Translations under genes and position numbers: made by a program
Notes under the pieces: generated by a model
What the model saw: only the letters and a program-made list of their open reading frames with translations
Database searches by the model: none
Told to the model about the DNA's origin: nothing
In this document: piece after piece, positions 40,505-49,866 of the stretch
How the letters are laid out: each line of letters opens with the position of its first letter
How positions within the stretch are numbered: the first letter of the stretch is position 1
Source of the DNA: Mycolicibacterium aubagnense
Lineage (GTDB): Bacteria; Actinomycetota; Actinomycetes; Mycobacteriales; Mycobacteriaceae
DNA: 64,000 bases
Direction of reading: 5' to 3'
Assembly (NCBI RefSeq): GCF_010730955.1
Contig: NZ_AP022577.1
Span: 4,340,001-4,404,000, forward strand

Positions 40505-41230
40505 GTGTTGCGAGCGCGGTGGCTGCGGGCGAGCGCTGTCGTTGCCGCGACGGCGCTGCTGATGGCCTCGAGTTGCTCGTTTCAGCCTGGCTACCTGCGC
40601 GGGGTGCCGCCACCGGCGGGGCCGCCCGTGCCCGCGATCAACACTCATGTGAAGGGTCGTGGCGCCGATCAGCTGCACGACTGGGCTCAGCAGCTGGCAC
40701 CGCCGCTGGGCATTCCGGTCATGGCGCTCGAGGCGTACGGGTACGCCGCTCGCGTCGCCGAGGTCGAGAACCCCAAGTGCCACATCGCGTGGACGACGCT
40801 CGCGGGCATCGGCATGGTCGAGAGTCATCACGGCACCTACCGCGGCGCGACCATTGCCCCGAACGGTGACGTCACGCCCCCGATCCGTGGCGTGCCGCTC
40901 GATGGAACCATGAACAATCTGCGGATTTCGGACTCCGACCTCGGCAATATGGACAACGACAGCGCCGTCGACCGCGCCATGGGGCCCATGCAGTTCATTC
41001 CGGACACCTGGCGGTTGTACGGGGTCGACGCCAACAACACCGGCTTCGCAAGTCCCGACAACATCGACGACGCGGCGCTGTCAGCGGCTGGTTACCTCTG
41101 CTACCGCGGCAAGGATTTGTCCAGCCCGCATGGCTGGATGGACGCGCTGCACGCCTACAACATGTCGGACGACTACGCCCGTGCGGTGCGCGACTGGGCG
41201 ACGGCATATGCCAACGGGCACCAAAGATAG
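40505..41230 (+). CDS. lpqU: LpqU-like lytic transglycosylase lipoprotein
   Basis: The 241-aa product has a lipoprotein-type signal ending in LLMASSC. The goose-lysozyme-like SLT domain has the catalytic Glu in LAGIGMVESHHGTYRG and the family words MGPMQFIPDTW and LHAYNMSDDYARAVRDWA. It cleaves peptidoglycan glycan strands. The GTG at 40505 follows GGGGGAG; an in-frame ATG at 40487 is the alternative. It lies upstream of eno as in Rv1022-Rv1023. Confidence 0.9.
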   Translation: MLRARWLRASAVVAATALLMASSCSFQPGYLRGVPPPAGPPVPAINTHVKGRGADQLHDWAQQLAPPLGIPVMALEAYGYAARVAEVENPKCHIAWTTLAGIGMVESHHGTYRGATIAPNGDVTPPIRGVPLDGTMNNLRISDSDLGNMDNDSAVDRAMGPMQFIPDTWRLYGVDANNTGFASPDNIDDAALSAAGYLCYRGKDLSSPHGWMDALHAYNMSDDYARAVRDWATAYANGHQR

Positions 41231-41369
41231 ATAGCGGCAGCTGCACCTGACGTCATCGCGAATGTGAACCCACTGTCACGCTCGACGCGAAATCTCGCGC
41301 TACGTTCACGCTCGCGCACTCCTGCGCCTGGCACCGTTTAGGCTGATGGGCGTTCGCACGAGTCCGTGA

Positions 41370-42677
<1,308 letters not shown>

Positions 42678-42700
42678 TTTCGCGAGTCTGACCTACCGAT

Positions 42701-43396
42701 ATGGCCGATCCCAAGCGGCGTTCCCCCGCCTCTCGCCCCGCCAAACCCGGCGACGCGAAGCGGGGGCGCGCCGGGGTCGGCACGTCGGCGGCCAAGGCGG
42801 GTAACCGGCCCAAGGCCGAGCCGCGCCGGGTCCCGGAAAACCTGCCGGCCCCCGCCACGGAGCCGATCCGGCAGGCTTATGCGGAATCGGTTGAGCACCA
42901 TGCCGAACAGCGGCTGGGGTCGGCGGCGCGGCGGGCGGCGATTCTCGCCGTCGTGGTGTGCGTGCTGACCCTGACCATCGCCGGGCCGGTGCGCACGTTC
43001 TTCGCGCAGCGCACCGAGATGCAGCAGTTGGCGGCTGCCGAGTCCCAATTACGTTCGCAGATCAGCGATTTGGAGCAGCAGAAGGTGAAGTTGGCCGACC
43101 CGGTGTACATCGCCGCGCAGGCCCGTGAGCGGTTGGGCTTCGTGATGCCAGGCGATATCCCGTATCAGGTGCAACTGCCTCCCGGCGCCGTGACGGCACC
43201 CGTTGCGCCCGCACCGTCGCCCACCGCGAAGAGCAACCAGCCCTGGTACACCGCGCTGTGGCACACCATTGCCGATCAGCCGCACGGACTCACGCCGGCT
43301 CCGGCCGTCGTCCCGCCCGGCCCGGATGGCGTCACCCCGAACGATGCCGTGCCCCCGACGGACGAGCCCGCACCGCAGGCGCCGCCCGGTGGTTGA
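42701..43396 (+). CDS. divIC: septum formation initiator FtsB/DivIC
   Basis: The 231-aa protein has a basic N-terminal cytoplasmic part of about 75 residues (Lys/Arg/Pro/Ala-rich) and one membrane helix (AAILAVVVCVLTLTIAG). A coiled coil follows (EMQQLAAAESQLRSQISDLEQQKVKL), then the DivIC motif DPVYIAAQARERLGFVMPGD. A Pro-rich tail closes it. It is part of the FtsQBL division complex. It sits 23 bp after eno, the usual actinobacterial arrangement (Rv1024). Confidence 0.93.
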   Translation: MADPKRRSPASRPAKPGDAKRGRAGVGTSAAKAGNRPKAEPRRVPENLPAPATEPIRQAYAESVEHHAEQRLGSAARRAAILAVVVCVLTLTIAGPVRTFFAQRTEMQQLAAAESQLRSQISDLEQQKVKLADPVYIAAQARERLGFVMPGDIPYQVQLPPGAVTAPVAPAPSPTAKSNQPWYTALWHTIADQPHGLTPAPAVVPPGPDGVTPNDAVPPTDEPAPQAPPGG

Positions 43397-43880
43397 CGCC
43401 GCTGATCTCGAAGCCGTTGCGGCCCAATTGGGGCGCGAACCGCGCGGTGTGCTGGAGATCGCCTACCGCTGCCCCAATGGTGAACCCGGCGTGGTGAAGA
43501 CCGCGCCGCGGTTGCCCGACGGAACTCCTTTTCCCACGTTGTATTACCTGACTCATCCGGGGCTGACGGCTGCCGCGAGTCGGCTGGAGTCGTCCGGCTT
43601 GATGAAGGACATGACCGAACGTCTGCAGGCCTCAGAAGAGTTGGCTGCGGCGTATCTGCGGGCGCACGAGTCGTTCCTGGCCGAGCGGGACGCCATCGAA
43701 TCGCTGGGGACGACGTTCTCCGGCGGCGGCATGCCGGACCGGGTGAAGTGCCTGCACGTGGTGATGGCGCATGCGTTGGCAAAAGGACCCGGCGTCAACC
43801 CCTTTGGTGACGAGGCGCTGGCGTTGTTGGCTGTCGAACCGGCGATGGCCGGGATTCTGGATCCGAAGGTGTGGGTGTGA
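43389..43880 (+). CDS. DUF501 family protein
   Basis: The 163-aa protein has the DUF501 core: LGREPRGVLEIAYRCPNGEPGVVKTAPRLPDGTPFPTLYYLTHPGL, a central helix, and the conserved MPDRVKCLHVVMAHALAKGPGVNPFGDEAL with Cys and His residues. The function is not established. The GTG at 43389 lies inside the 3' end of divIC (8-bp overlap), and the stop overlaps the ppx start, so divIC, this gene and ppx are coupled. It corresponds to Rv1025. Confidence 0.9.
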   Translation: MVDAADLEAVAAQLGREPRGVLEIAYRCPNGEPGVVKTAPRLPDGTPFPTLYYLTHPGLTAAASRLESSGLMKDMTERLQASEELAAAYLRAHESFLAERDAIESLGTTFSGGGMPDRVKCLHVVMAHALAKGPGVNPFGDEALALLAVEPAMAGILDPKVWV

Positions 43881-44830
43881 GTTCGCGAGTCGCTGCTGTT
43901 GACTGCGGTACCAATTCCATCCGGCTGCTGATCGCCGATGTGTCCGATGGGCGTCTTCAGGACGTCCACCGCGAGATGCGGATCGTCACTCTCGGTGAAG
44001 GTGTCGACGCCACAGGGCAATTCGCGCCCGCCGCGCTGGCTCGCACCGAGGCCGCGCTGGCCGACTACGTCGACGTGATGTTGGTGCACGACGTGACGAA
44101 GGTGCGGATGGTCGCGACCTCTGCGGCCCGCGACGCCGGAAACCGCGACGAGTTCTTTGCCATGACGGCGCGCCAACTGGGGCGGGTGATGCCGGGCGCG
44201 GTGGCCGAGGTGATCACCGGGACCGAGGAAGCCGCGTTGTCCTTCCGCGGTGCCGTCGGCGAATTAGACCCGGCCACAGGGCCTTTCGTCGTAGTGGACC
44301 TGGGTGGCGGTTCGACCGAGGTGGTGCTCGGCGGTTCCGGCGCTGCGATTGCCGAGGTGGTGGCCAGTTTCTCGGCCAACATCGGCTGCGTGCGGCTCAC
44401 CGAGCGTTGTCTGCAGTCCGATCCGCCCACCGCCGACGAACTGGCGGCGGCGCGTGCCGTGGTTCGCGAGAAGTTGGCTGAGGCCCTCGACGTGGTGCCG
44501 ATCGAAGGTGCTGCGACCTGGGTCGGCGTGGCCGGCACGTTCACCACGATTGCCGCGCTGGCGCTGGGCCTGCCGGAGTATGACTCTGACGTGATTCACC
44601 TGTCCCGCATCGGAATTCCCGAAGTCGTCAAGGTGTGTGACGAGCTGATCGCGATGCCCCGCGCGCAGCGCGCCGAGCTCGGCCCCATGCACCCGGGCCG
44701 GGTGCCGGTGATCGGCGGCGGCGCGGTCGTCGTCGAGGAATTGGCCCGCGAATTCGGTCAGCGGGCGGGCATCACGGAATTGGTGGTCAGCGAGCACGAC
44801 ATCCTGGACGGCATCGCTTTAGCTATCTGA
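43877..44830 (+). CDS. ppx: exopolyphosphatase/pppGpp phosphatase family (Ppx/GppA)
   Basis: The 317-aa protein has the ASKHA phosphate-binding loops AAVDCGTNSIRLLIADV and VVVDLGGGSTEVVLG, the catalytic-Glu region ITGTEEAALSFRGAVG and HPGRVPVIGGGAVVVEEL. It lacks the C-terminal HD domain of longer Ppx enzymes, like its Rv1026 counterpart. It probably hydrolyses short-chain polyphosphate or pppGpp. The GTG at 43877 overlaps the preceding stop (GTGA); a GTG at 43871 is also in frame. Confidence 0.9.
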   Translation: MSSRVAAVDCGTNSIRLLIADVSDGRLQDVHREMRIVTLGEGVDATGQFAPAALARTEAALADYVDVMLVHDVTKVRMVATSAARDAGNRDEFFAMTARQLGRVMPGAVAEVITGTEEAALSFRGAVGELDPATGPFVVVDLGGGSTEVVLGGSGAAIAEVVASFSANIGCVRLTERCLQSDPPTADELAAARAVVREKLAEALDVVPIEGAATWVGVAGTFTTIAALALGLPEYDSDVIHLSRIGIPEVVKVCDELIAMPRAQRAELGPMHPGRVPVIGGGAVVVEELAREFGQRAGITELVVSEHDILDGIALAI

Positions 44831-44904
44831 CGCCGAGCGTGGGGGATTTCGAGGAGATTCGAGACTCCCTCGTCAACCCCCACGGTCGCCGATCGAAACT
44901 CTGG

Positions 44905-45003
44905 CTAGACCTTGCAATTCGGGCGGTTGTGGCAGTGGTGTCCGTCGCGGCAGGCGTTGCACTGACAGCCACAGGTCGACACGTTCTTGGTGGAAACCTT
45001 CAT
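44905..45003 (-). CDS. 32-aa cysteine/histidine-rich metallothionein-like peptide
   Basis: A complete small gene reads from the ATG at 45003 to TAG at 44905, with AGGGG nine bases upstream of the start. The peptide has six Cys at residues 11, 13, 15, 18, 24 and 30 and three His at 22, 23 and 25. They are arranged as STCGCQCNACRDG, HHCH and PNCKV. Such density of CxC and CxxC pairs is typical of metallothioneins binding Zn, Cu or Cd. It is not a copy of MymT. The upstream sequence has the inverted repeat TCTCG-N6-CGAGA near 45023-45038. It stands alone between ppx (converging) and the cutinase gene. Confidence 0.82.
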   Translation of the reverse strand: MKVSTKNVSTCGCQCNACRDGHHCHNRPNCKV

Positions 45004-45150
45004 TACTGATCACCCCTGTTTGTCTCGGCTTATCGAGATATGACTACCTCACCATAGTTCGATCACGGGGCCGCGTGAAGGTCGTCGGACAGACCGACGG
45101 CCGGAACCAGTCCTTGCGAGACTGACTTCCGGCCGTCGGCTCGGGGTGAT

Positions 45151-45906
45151 TCAGTTGGCTGTGTCGTCCGACGTCTGGACGATGGGCGCGGCCGGGGCGG
45201 CCGGGGCGCCGAGCTGGCGGGCGACGAAGTCCGCGGCCTGGTTGGCCATGCCGTTGAACTTGTACGCGCTGTGGGCGGAGCGGTCCATGCCGCCGCCACA
45301 GATCGGGTCGCCGGGGGCACACAGCTGGATGGTCTTGCCGGCGTAGGCGCCGCCGATGTTGATGGCCGGCGCTCCGCGGTCGGCGACGCTGAGCACGAAG
45401 GGGCTCGGGGTACCGAACAGGACGACCGCGGCGACGTGGGAGGCGACCGAGGCGGGCATCGGGCCGCTGATGCCGGCGGGCAGGACGAATCCGGCCGGGA
45501 CGCTGCTCATGGTGCTGTAGCCGGCCACGGCCGCGCCTTGGGAGTAGCCACCGATGACGATCTTGGTGGCGGGGCAGCTGGCGGCGATGGACTCGATGCG
45601 GTTGGTGGCGTCGGCGACACCGTCAGCGGCCTGGCCGAAGTCCAGGGAGGCGGGGTAGTTGACGCCGTAGGCGTCGATGTTGCGGCCAGGCATGCGGGCG
45701 TTCAGTGCGTCGACGAAGGCCTGACCGGTGGCTCCGACGCCGGGGGCTTCGAAGGTGCCGCGGGCGAAGACGACCTCGACGTTCGCACAGGAGTCGTCAG
45801 CAGCATTGGCGGTCGCGACCGGTCCGGCGATGGCGCCGACGACGATCGTGAATGCAGCCACGGCGGTCAGTGCCACCTTGTTGGCCGCGGTACGAATGGC
45901 GCTCAT
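45151..45906 (-). CDS. cutinase-family serine esterase, secreted
   Basis: The 251-aa product has a signal peptide (VALTAVAAFTIVVGAIAGPVATANA) and a mature alpha/beta-hydrolase domain of the cutinase-like proteins. This carries CANVEVVFARGTFEAPG, the nucleophile elbow IGGYSQGAAV, Asp in CAPGDPICGGG and His in SAHSAY, with four Cys for two disulfides. These enzymes hydrolyse esters or lipids outside the cell. The ATG at 45906 is preceded by GGGG, and an upstream in-frame extension does not fit a signal peptide. The C-terminal Ala/Pro-rich tail is short. Confidence 0.91.
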   Translation of the reverse strand: MSAIRTAANKVALTAVAAFTIVVGAIAGPVATANAADDSCANVEVVFARGTFEAPGVGATGQAFVDALNARMPGRNIDAYGVNYPASLDFGQAADGVADATNRIESIAASCPATKIVIGGYSQGAAVAGYSTMSSVPAGFVLPAGISGPMPASVASHVAAVVLFGTPSPFVLSVADRGAPAINIGGAYAGKTIQLCAPGDPICGGGMDRSAHSAYKFNGMANQAADFVARQLGAPAAPAAPIVQTSDDTAN

Positions 45907-46092
45907 GTTGTTTCCCCGTCCTTGAAGTACCAGTTGCCTGGTATAAGCCGAACGGGTGAGCTGCGATTCCACAGGGTCGGTGTGACGTACCGCATACCTA
46001 GCGTGACTAAGCATCGGGGATGAACTGCGGGCCGGAATACGTTTGGTTAACGCTTTCGCCGGCGCTCCGCGTGTGGGTGCCTGTAGGCCATG

Positions 46093-46153
46093 TTCGATCT
46101 GAAGGCGTCAACTTTCACTGACGGTCAGGGAAAGTTGACGCCTTCCAATCGAA
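46093..46153. repeat. long near-perfect intergenic hairpin
   Basis: AAGGCGTCAACTTTC (46102-46116) pairs exactly with GAAAGTTGACGCCTT (46130-46144). Outside a 3-base mismatch, TTCGAT (46093-46098) pairs with ATCGAA (46148-46153). The loop itself contains CTGAC-G-GTCAG. It lies 45 bp beyond the decarboxylase stop. There is no T-run, so it looks like a palindromic repeat element or a protein-binding site as much as a terminator. Confidence 0.65.
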
Positions 46154-46197
46154 TGTGCCGGGGAGAGTCGACGCGACCGTGCAGTCAAGCGCTCAGG

Positions 46198-49056
46198 TCA
46201 ACCTGACTTCGCAGGGCTCTTCTTGGCTTTGACGGCTGCTGGTGCCGCCGCCGGAGCCGCGGAGACGGGAGCGGAGGCGGGGGCAGGAACCGCAACGTGC
46301 GCTGACGGGGTGATGACCGGCCGGCACATTTCGATCGCCTTCTCGGTGTACACGCGGTAGCCGAAATCCGGGTTGTAGCCGTGGATTTCGGGGGTGTCGA
46401 GGTCGCGTAGGAAGGTGAGGATCTCACGGCTGAACACCTGGCCCGGCACCAGCACGGGGAAGCCCGGCGGGTACGGCGTCACGAACGTCGCCGAGACGAC
46501 GTCCACGTCGTTGTCCAACTTCTCGAATACCTCATCAGTGGTGAGGTATTCGCAGTTGGTGTCGGTGTAGGACAGGTAGAAGGCGCGGCGCACATCGCCT
46601 TCCGGCGTGGGCACGGCGCCGTTGGTCCATGTCACATCGCAGAACACCGGATGGAAACCGCTGAAATTCGGCAGCGAGGCCGACGACGTGGTGAGGCGTC
46701 GCACCTTCTGCTCGAACCGGCTGCGCTCACCGAGGCCCATCTCAGAGACCGATTCGTCGAGCTCCGTCGCGATCTTCACCAGCACTTCGACCAGGAAGGC
46801 CACCGAGCTCCGCGTGGTACCGATGTTCGTCATGAACAGCACCGTGTTCCGCGAAGTCTTGTTGATCTGCACGCCGTGCCGGTCCATCAACTGCTCGCGT
46901 TTGAAGGTGTCGCCGTCGTAGCCGGTGTGCCCGATGGACAGGGTGATCCGGGACGGGTCAAGCACGAATTCGTCCTTGCCCCAGGCGGTCATCATGTTCT
47001 GCAGACCGGAGCGCAGCGGCTGCTCGATGTGGCTGGCCCGGAATTCATCGGGGATCAGGTCCGAGGTGCGCAGGCACCGCATGTACTTGCTCAGCAGCGG
47101 GTGGTTGTCGATCGCGTCCCGCAACTGCATGGCGTTCTCGATCTGGCGCTGCACCAGCTCGACGCCCTCCAGGGCGACCTGCCGACGGCCCAAATCCAGC
47201 GACGCCAGAATCTGGTAATTGGGTGAGGTCGACGTGTGTGCCATGTACGCCTCGTGGAAGGCTTCGGCCACCTTCTGCTCGAAGTCCTGGTCGAACACGT
47301 GGATCATCGAACCCTGGCGCAACGAGGTCAGCGTCTTGTGCGTCGACTGCGACGCGTACACCCGCACGCGCGCCTTGGCGGGGTCCGGGATCAGCCGGCG
47401 CTCGAGCAGTTCCTGGTCGGTGGGTGGCTTTTCGATGTCGGCCGTCAATTGCTTTTGGTACGTGGCGAGGTACTCGGGGTCGGCCAGCTTGTCGCGCAGT
47501 CGACGCGCGGTCGCCATCGCGGTGCGGTCCCGGTACACGGGGTGGAACCGCGCGAACGCGAACCATGCTTCGTCCCAGAGGAATACGAGATCGGGCTTGA
47601 TGGCCAGGCATTCCTCCATGACGCGCTGTACGTCGTAGACGATGCCGTCGAAGGTGCAGTTGGTCAGCGAGATCATCTTGACGCGGTCGAGCTTGCCGGC
47701 ATTCTTGAGTGCCAACAACTTTGACTTGATCTCGCGCAGTGGCACCGCGCCGTACATGGTGTAGTCGGGCAGCGGATACGCCTCGAGATAAATGACGTTG
47801 GCCCCGGCCATCATCATCCCGTAGTGGTGCGACTGGTGGCAGTTGCGGTCCAACAGCACGATGTCCCCGGGCGCCACCAGCGACTGGGTGACGATCTTGT
47901 TGGCCGTCGACGTGCCGTTGGTGACGAAGTAGGTGCGCCGCGAACCGTATGTCTCTGCCGCCAATTGCTGCGCTTCGCGCAGTGGCCCGGTCGGCTCCAG
48001 CAGCGAGTCCAGTCCGCCGCAGGTAGCGGACGTCTCGGCCATGAACACGTCGAGCCCGTAGAAGCTCACCATGTCTTTTATCCAGTGCGAGTTGACAATT
48101 GACTTGCCCTGGCTGATCGGCAGCGCGTGGAACACCCCTGTGGGGCGGTGGCTGTACTGCTTGAGCGCACTGAAAAACGGTGTGCGGTAACGCTCGGCGA
48201 CGCCTTGCAGAATGGACAGGTGCAGTTCGAGCACACCCTCGCGGGCGTGGAACACTCGGCGGAAGTGGGGGCCGAGCCGGCCGGCGATGTCTTCGACCTC
48301 GATCTCCGTCATGAGATACAAGTCGAGTTCGGGCCGCAGCTCCTGCAGCGACGACGCGAGAATCTGTGCGCGCTCGTCGGGCGACTTGTGGTCGTCCAGC
48401 ACCGCCGACACCTTGGTGTCGACAAACTGTGCCAGCGTCGAGAGGTCGCGCTCGGACTGGTGGCTGAACCGCCGCCGGATCACGACGGCCTGGAGGTTGA
48501 CGTTCAATCGGGCCGCGATCAACGCCTCGTCGCCGCTGGCGACCACAACCAGCTCGTAGACGAACTCGTCGTCGGGCCGGCGCCAGCTGCGAACCTCCGC
48601 GCGCAGCGCCTGCTCCTGGGCCTCGGTCATCTTCTCGACGATCAGCACCTCGAAGTACAGCTGTTCCCGGCGGGTGACGGGCTGCTGCTCCAGCGTGCGC
48701 GGGTCGGTGGGGAACATGTCCGTGTCGTCCATACCGGCGTTGTCGATGTCGCCGGTCCGGTAGGACTCGGTGGTGAGCGCCCGATTGATCCGGGCGACCG
48801 TCTTCGAGAACTTCTCGTAGCTGCCGGCGTTGAACAGTCGCTGCACCATGCCGAATTGGAGAGCACCGGGGTAGGCCCAATAGGGCTCCAGTGGCGTCAG
48901 GGTGGCGAGCAGCTCCCGGCAGATGCCGGCGTACTGCTCCTTGAGATCACCGACGGTGGTGGTCCGGGTCAGCCGGTCCGCAGCCTCTTCGAGGCGGCAC
49001 CAGGAGTCACCCCGTAGTTGCCAGACACTGTTGTACGCGCGCGAATTGTCAACCAT
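46198..49056 (-). CDS. large Orn/Lys/Arg decarboxylase (Rv2531c-like)
   Basis: The 952-aa PLP enzyme has an N-terminal region of about 350 residues, then the fold-type I core. The core shows SHWIKDMVSFYGLDVF, FVTNGTSTANKIV, DRNCHQSHHYGMMM, LVFLWDEAWFAFARF and the PLP Lys in VYASQSTHKTLTSLRQGSM. The C-terminal domain has FVTPYPPGFPVLVPGQ. The last 30 residues are an Ala/Pro/Lys tail. It decarboxylates a basic amino acid, probably arginine, ornithine or lysine. The ATG at 49056 is preceded by AAGG. It resembles Rv2531c, which lies elsewhere in M. tuberculosis, so this location is different. Confidence 0.88.
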   Translation of the reverse strand: MVDNSRAYNSVWQLRGDSWCRLEEAADRLTRTTTVGDLKEQYAGICRELLATLTPLEPYWAYPGALQFGMVQRLFNAGSYEKFSKTVARINRALTTESYRTGDIDNAGMDDTDMFPTDPRTLEQQPVTRREQLYFEVLIVEKMTEAQEQALRAEVRSWRRPDDEFVYELVVVASGDEALIAARLNVNLQAVVIRRRFSHQSERDLSTLAQFVDTKVSAVLDDHKSPDERAQILASSLQELRPELDLYLMTEIEVEDIAGRLGPHFRRVFHAREGVLELHLSILQGVAERYRTPFFSALKQYSHRPTGVFHALPISQGKSIVNSHWIKDMVSFYGLDVFMAETSATCGGLDSLLEPTGPLREAQQLAAETYGSRRTYFVTNGTSTANKIVTQSLVAPGDIVLLDRNCHQSHHYGMMMAGANVIYLEAYPLPDYTMYGAVPLREIKSKLLALKNAGKLDRVKMISLTNCTFDGIVYDVQRVMEECLAIKPDLVFLWDEAWFAFARFHPVYRDRTAMATARRLRDKLADPEYLATYQKQLTADIEKPPTDQELLERRLIPDPAKARVRVYASQSTHKTLTSLRQGSMIHVFDQDFEQKVAEAFHEAYMAHTSTSPNYQILASLDLGRRQVALEGVELVQRQIENAMQLRDAIDNHPLLSKYMRCLRTSDLIPDEFRASHIEQPLRSGLQNMMTAWGKDEFVLDPSRITLSIGHTGYDGDTFKREQLMDRHGVQINKTSRNTVLFMTNIGTTRSSVAFLVEVLVKIATELDESVSEMGLGERSRFEQKVRRLTTSSASLPNFSGFHPVFCDVTWTNGAVPTPEGDVRRAFYLSYTDTNCEYLTTDEVFEKLDNDVDVVSATFVTPYPPGFPVLVPGQVFSREILTFLRDLDTPEIHGYNPDFGYRVYTEKAIEMCRPVITPSAHVAVPAPASAPVSAAPAAAPAAVKAKKSPAKSG

Positions 49057-49185
49057 TGCCAGCCTTTTCACAGGTACCGTCGGTGGGAGAGCGTCGCGCT
49101 TAAACCTTCCACTTCTTAGCCGCCGAATGTTGGCTTGTGTGCGAAACTTCAGCGAAATCTCGGCCACAACCCGACGCCCGGCGGG

Positions 49186-49866
49186 CTACTGCTGGAAGCG
49201 GTACCCCATCCCGGCCTCGGTCAGCAGGTGCTTGGGGTGTGACGGGTCGACCTCGAGCTTGCGGCGCAGCTGGGCCAAGTAGACGCGCAGGTAGTGGGTC
49301 TCCTTGGCGTATGCCGGGCCCCACACCTCTTTGAGCAGCTCCTCGCGGCCCACCAACTTGCCGCGGTTGCGTACCAGCATCTCCAACATGCCCCACTCGG
49401 TGGGGGTCAGGTGCACCTCGTTGCCGCTGCGGGTCACCCGCTTGGCCGCCAGATCGACGGTGAATGACGATGTTTCGACGACGGGCTCGTCGGTCTCGGA
49501 CGCGGCAGCGCCGCGTCGGACGGCGGCCCGCAGCCGGGCCAGGAACTCGTCCATGCCGAACGGTTTGGTCACGTAGTCGTCAGCGCCGGCGTCGAGGGCC
49601 TCGACTTTGTCCATCGAGTCGGTGCGCGCCGACAGCACGATCACGGGAGCCGTGAGCCAGCCGCGCAATCCGGCCAGCACGTCGATGCCGGACATGTCGG
49701 GCAGGCCCAGATCCAGGATGACCACGTCGGGCTTGTGCTCGGCGGCCGCCTTCAATGCCTCGGCGCCGGTGGCCGCGACGGTGACGTCGTATCCGCGCAC
49801 CGAGAGGTTGATCCGCAGAGCACGCAGAATCTGTGGTTCGTCGTCGATGACCAGAACCCGTGTCAC
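49186..49866 (-). CDS. kdpE: KdpE response regulator
   Basis: The 226-aa OmpR-type regulator has the receiver domain with acidic pocket VLVIDDEPQ, the phosphoacceptor Asp in VVILDLGLPDMSG and Lys in DDYVTKPFG. The winged helix follows (LTPTEWGMLEMLVRNRGKLVGREELL and YLRVYLAQLRRKLE). It activates kdp transcription under low potassium or osmotic stress. GTG 49866 overlaps the kdpD stop by four bases. Confidence 0.95.
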   Translation of the reverse strand: MTRVLVIDDEPQILRALRINLSVRGYDVTVAATGAEALKAAAEHKPDVVILDLGLPDMSGIDVLAGLRGWLTAPVIVLSARTDSMDKVEALDAGADDYVTKPFGMDEFLARLRAAVRRGAAASETDEPVVETSSFTVDLAAKRVTRSGNEVHLTPTEWGMLEMLVRNRGKLVGREELLKEVWGPAYAKETHYLRVYLAQLRRKLEVDPSHPKHLLTEAGMGYRFQQ

